Shown here: positions 63,311 to 64,000 of the stretch, one piece after another
Numbering within the stretch: the first letter of the stretch is position 1
Layout of the letters: every line of letters begins with the position of its first letter
Source of the DNA: Achromobacter xylosoxidans
GTDB lineage: Bacteria; Pseudomonadota; Gammaproteobacteria; Burkholderiales; Burkholderiaceae_B
Assembly (NCBI RefSeq): GCF_001457475.1
Contig: NZ_LN831029.1
Span: 496,001 to 560,000 of the forward strand
Direction: 5' to 3'
DNA length: 64,000 nt
The notes under the pieces: generated by a model
Database searches by the model: none
What the model saw: the letters and a program-made list of their open reading frames with translations, nothing else
What the model was told of the DNA's origin: nothing
Made by a program: the position numbers and the translations under genes

Positions 63311-64000
63311 TCAGCTGCCGGCGGTTTCCGGCTTGCGGCGGCGGGTGACGCCGGTGTCGAACCGTTCCACGCCGGGACGCGCGGCGGGACGATCGAAACG
63401 CTCGACGCCGGGACGATCGAAACGCTCCACGCCCGGGCGCGCCGCGGGCCGGTCGAAGCGTTCGACGCCGGGCCGCGCGAAGCGTTCGACGCGCGGCGGG
63501 CTGTGGGTCTTGGCCTGCACGCTCTCGGCGGCGGCCTGTTCGCGCTTGGCGATGATTTCTTCGGCGCGCTGATGGTGCGGCGCCATCTTGCGCACCATCA
63601 CGCGGCCGTCGCGCGGGAAATAGTTGATGCGGCGCGCATGCACGTCGCCCAGGTCCTGCGCCTTGACCGGGATGCCTTCGGTGCGCAGGTAGTTCAGCAC
63701 GAACTGGCCGTTACGCTCGCCGATGTTCATCTGCTGCATGGCCGACAGCACCGCGCCGCCGCCGAACACCTTGGCCTCGAGGCGGTCGCGTACCGCGCCG
63801 GCCTTGAGCAGTTCGTTGATCAGCACTTCCATGGCGAAGGCGCCGTAGCGCATGGTGGCCGAGGCCGGCGACTGCATGTCGCCTTCAGGCAGCATGAAAT
63901 GGTTCATGCCGCCGACCCCGGTGACGGGGTCGTGGATGCAGGCGGCCACACACGACCCCAGCACGGTCGAGATCATGATGTCTTCGTCGGTGACGTAGTA
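63311..64000 (-). CDS. cheD: Chemoreceptor glutamine deamidase CheD (5' end outside window)
   Basis: 230 codons are seen; the gene enters from the right edge ('[17 protein letters not shown]...'). The catalytic residues of CheD are present: C in '[13 protein letters not shown]' and H in 'GGMNHFMLP', with a Thr or Ser expected later in the active site. It deamidates Gln in chemoreceptors and so tunes chemotaxis. After the conserved domain ('[15 protein letters not shown]') the last 60 or so residues are an Ala/Gln linker and then repeated '[12 protein letters not shown]' units. This tail is unusual. Other che genes are likely just outside. Confidence 0.93.
   Translation of the reverse strand, partial: YYVTDEDIMISTVLGSCVAACIHDPVTGVGGMNHFMLPEGDMQSPASATMRYGAFAMEVLINELLKAGAVRDRLEAKVFGGGAVLSAMQQMNIGERNGQFVLNYLRTEGIPVKAQDLGDVHARRINYFPRDGRVMVRKMAPHHQRAEEIIAKREQAAAESVQAKTHSPPRVERFARPGVERFDRPAARPGVERFDRPGVERFDRPAARPGVERFDTGVTRRRKPETAGS
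63352..63500 (-). repeat. Tandem repeat in the cheD tail
   Basis: About five imperfect units of [20 protein letters not shown] or PRVERFAR are encoded at 63352-63500, at DNA level units of 24 or 36 bases with 'gtcgaacgattcga'-type cores. Repeats of this kind vary in number among strains. Confidence 0.7.

Overview
The window is a GC-rich (about two thirds G+C or more by eye), densely coded chromosomal segment of a betaproteobacterium. It most resembles Alcaligenaceae, i.e. Achromobacter or Bordetella. The reasons are the metX-metW pair, the ubiE / Tim44-like / ubiJ / ubiB order, many GntR and LysR regulators, a tripartite-tricarboxylate-type (TctC/Bug) binding protein, and an indolepyruvate oxidoreductase fused into one chain. 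The genus is an inference. I see no rRNA, tRNA, insertion sequence, prophage or CRISPR array, and no clearly broken gene. Two genes are cut by the window edges: an AEC permease at the left and cheD at the right.

Left part (1-12 kb): after the permease end and a SUKH-4-like orphan comes a (sulfo)lactate module on the minus strand: suyA, suyB, a TctC-type binding protein, slcC and comC. The divergent GntR gene is a likely suyR. The two dehydrogenases would interconvert the sulfolactate enantiomers through sulfopyruvate, and SuyAB would release pyruvate and sulfite. The 180-base suyA/suyR gap holds a near-consensus promoter on each strand and a 32-base dyad between them. Then follow metX-metW (methionine), ampG (muropeptide recycling), a tandem universal stress protein and a TRIC-family channel.

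12-27 kb: a GntR regulator, a 5-oxoprolinase operon (VOC protein, pxpB, pxpC, pxpA) divergent from a LysR regulator, an HD-domain phosphohydrolase and serA. Next is a copper-resistance block (copR-copS, cupredoxin, copA, copB, DUF411 protein), with a candidate CopR box overlapping the copS stop codon. phoB-phoR lie just upstream of copRS.

27-38 kb: housekeeping genes: ubiE, a membrane-anchored Tim44-like protein, ubiJ, ubiB, a ferritin-like diiron protein, the heptose-phosphate adenylyltransferase, a TolC-type outer-membrane factor, a Pcm-like methyltransferase, and thiG-thiD.

38-45 kb: a vitamin B12 block. A cobalamin riboswitch precedes a BtuB-like TonB receptor and a BtuF-like binding protein on the minus strand. 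The divergent gene is metH, the B12-dependent methionine synthase.

45-54 kb: a sugar-acid operon. It has a FadR-type regulator whose promoter carries four TGGT/ACCA operator-like sites, two paralogous binding proteins, a zinc polyol/aldonate dehydrogenase, two permeases and an ATPase of the polar-amino-acid ABC class, a ManD-type mannonate dehydratase and a UxuB-like fructuronate reductase. The most coherent reading is L-gulonate (or a related aldonate) -> D-fructuronate -> D-mannonate -> 2-keto-3-deoxygluconate, served by an ABC transporter of a type normally linked to amino acids. This is the most novel-looking system in the window.

54-64 kb: an amidase divergent from an XRE-family regulator, mutY, the 1203-residue indolepyruvate ferredoxin oxidoreductase, an M24-family peptidase divergent from a GlxA-type AraC regulator, and the truncated cheD with an unusual repetitive Pro/Arg-rich tail.
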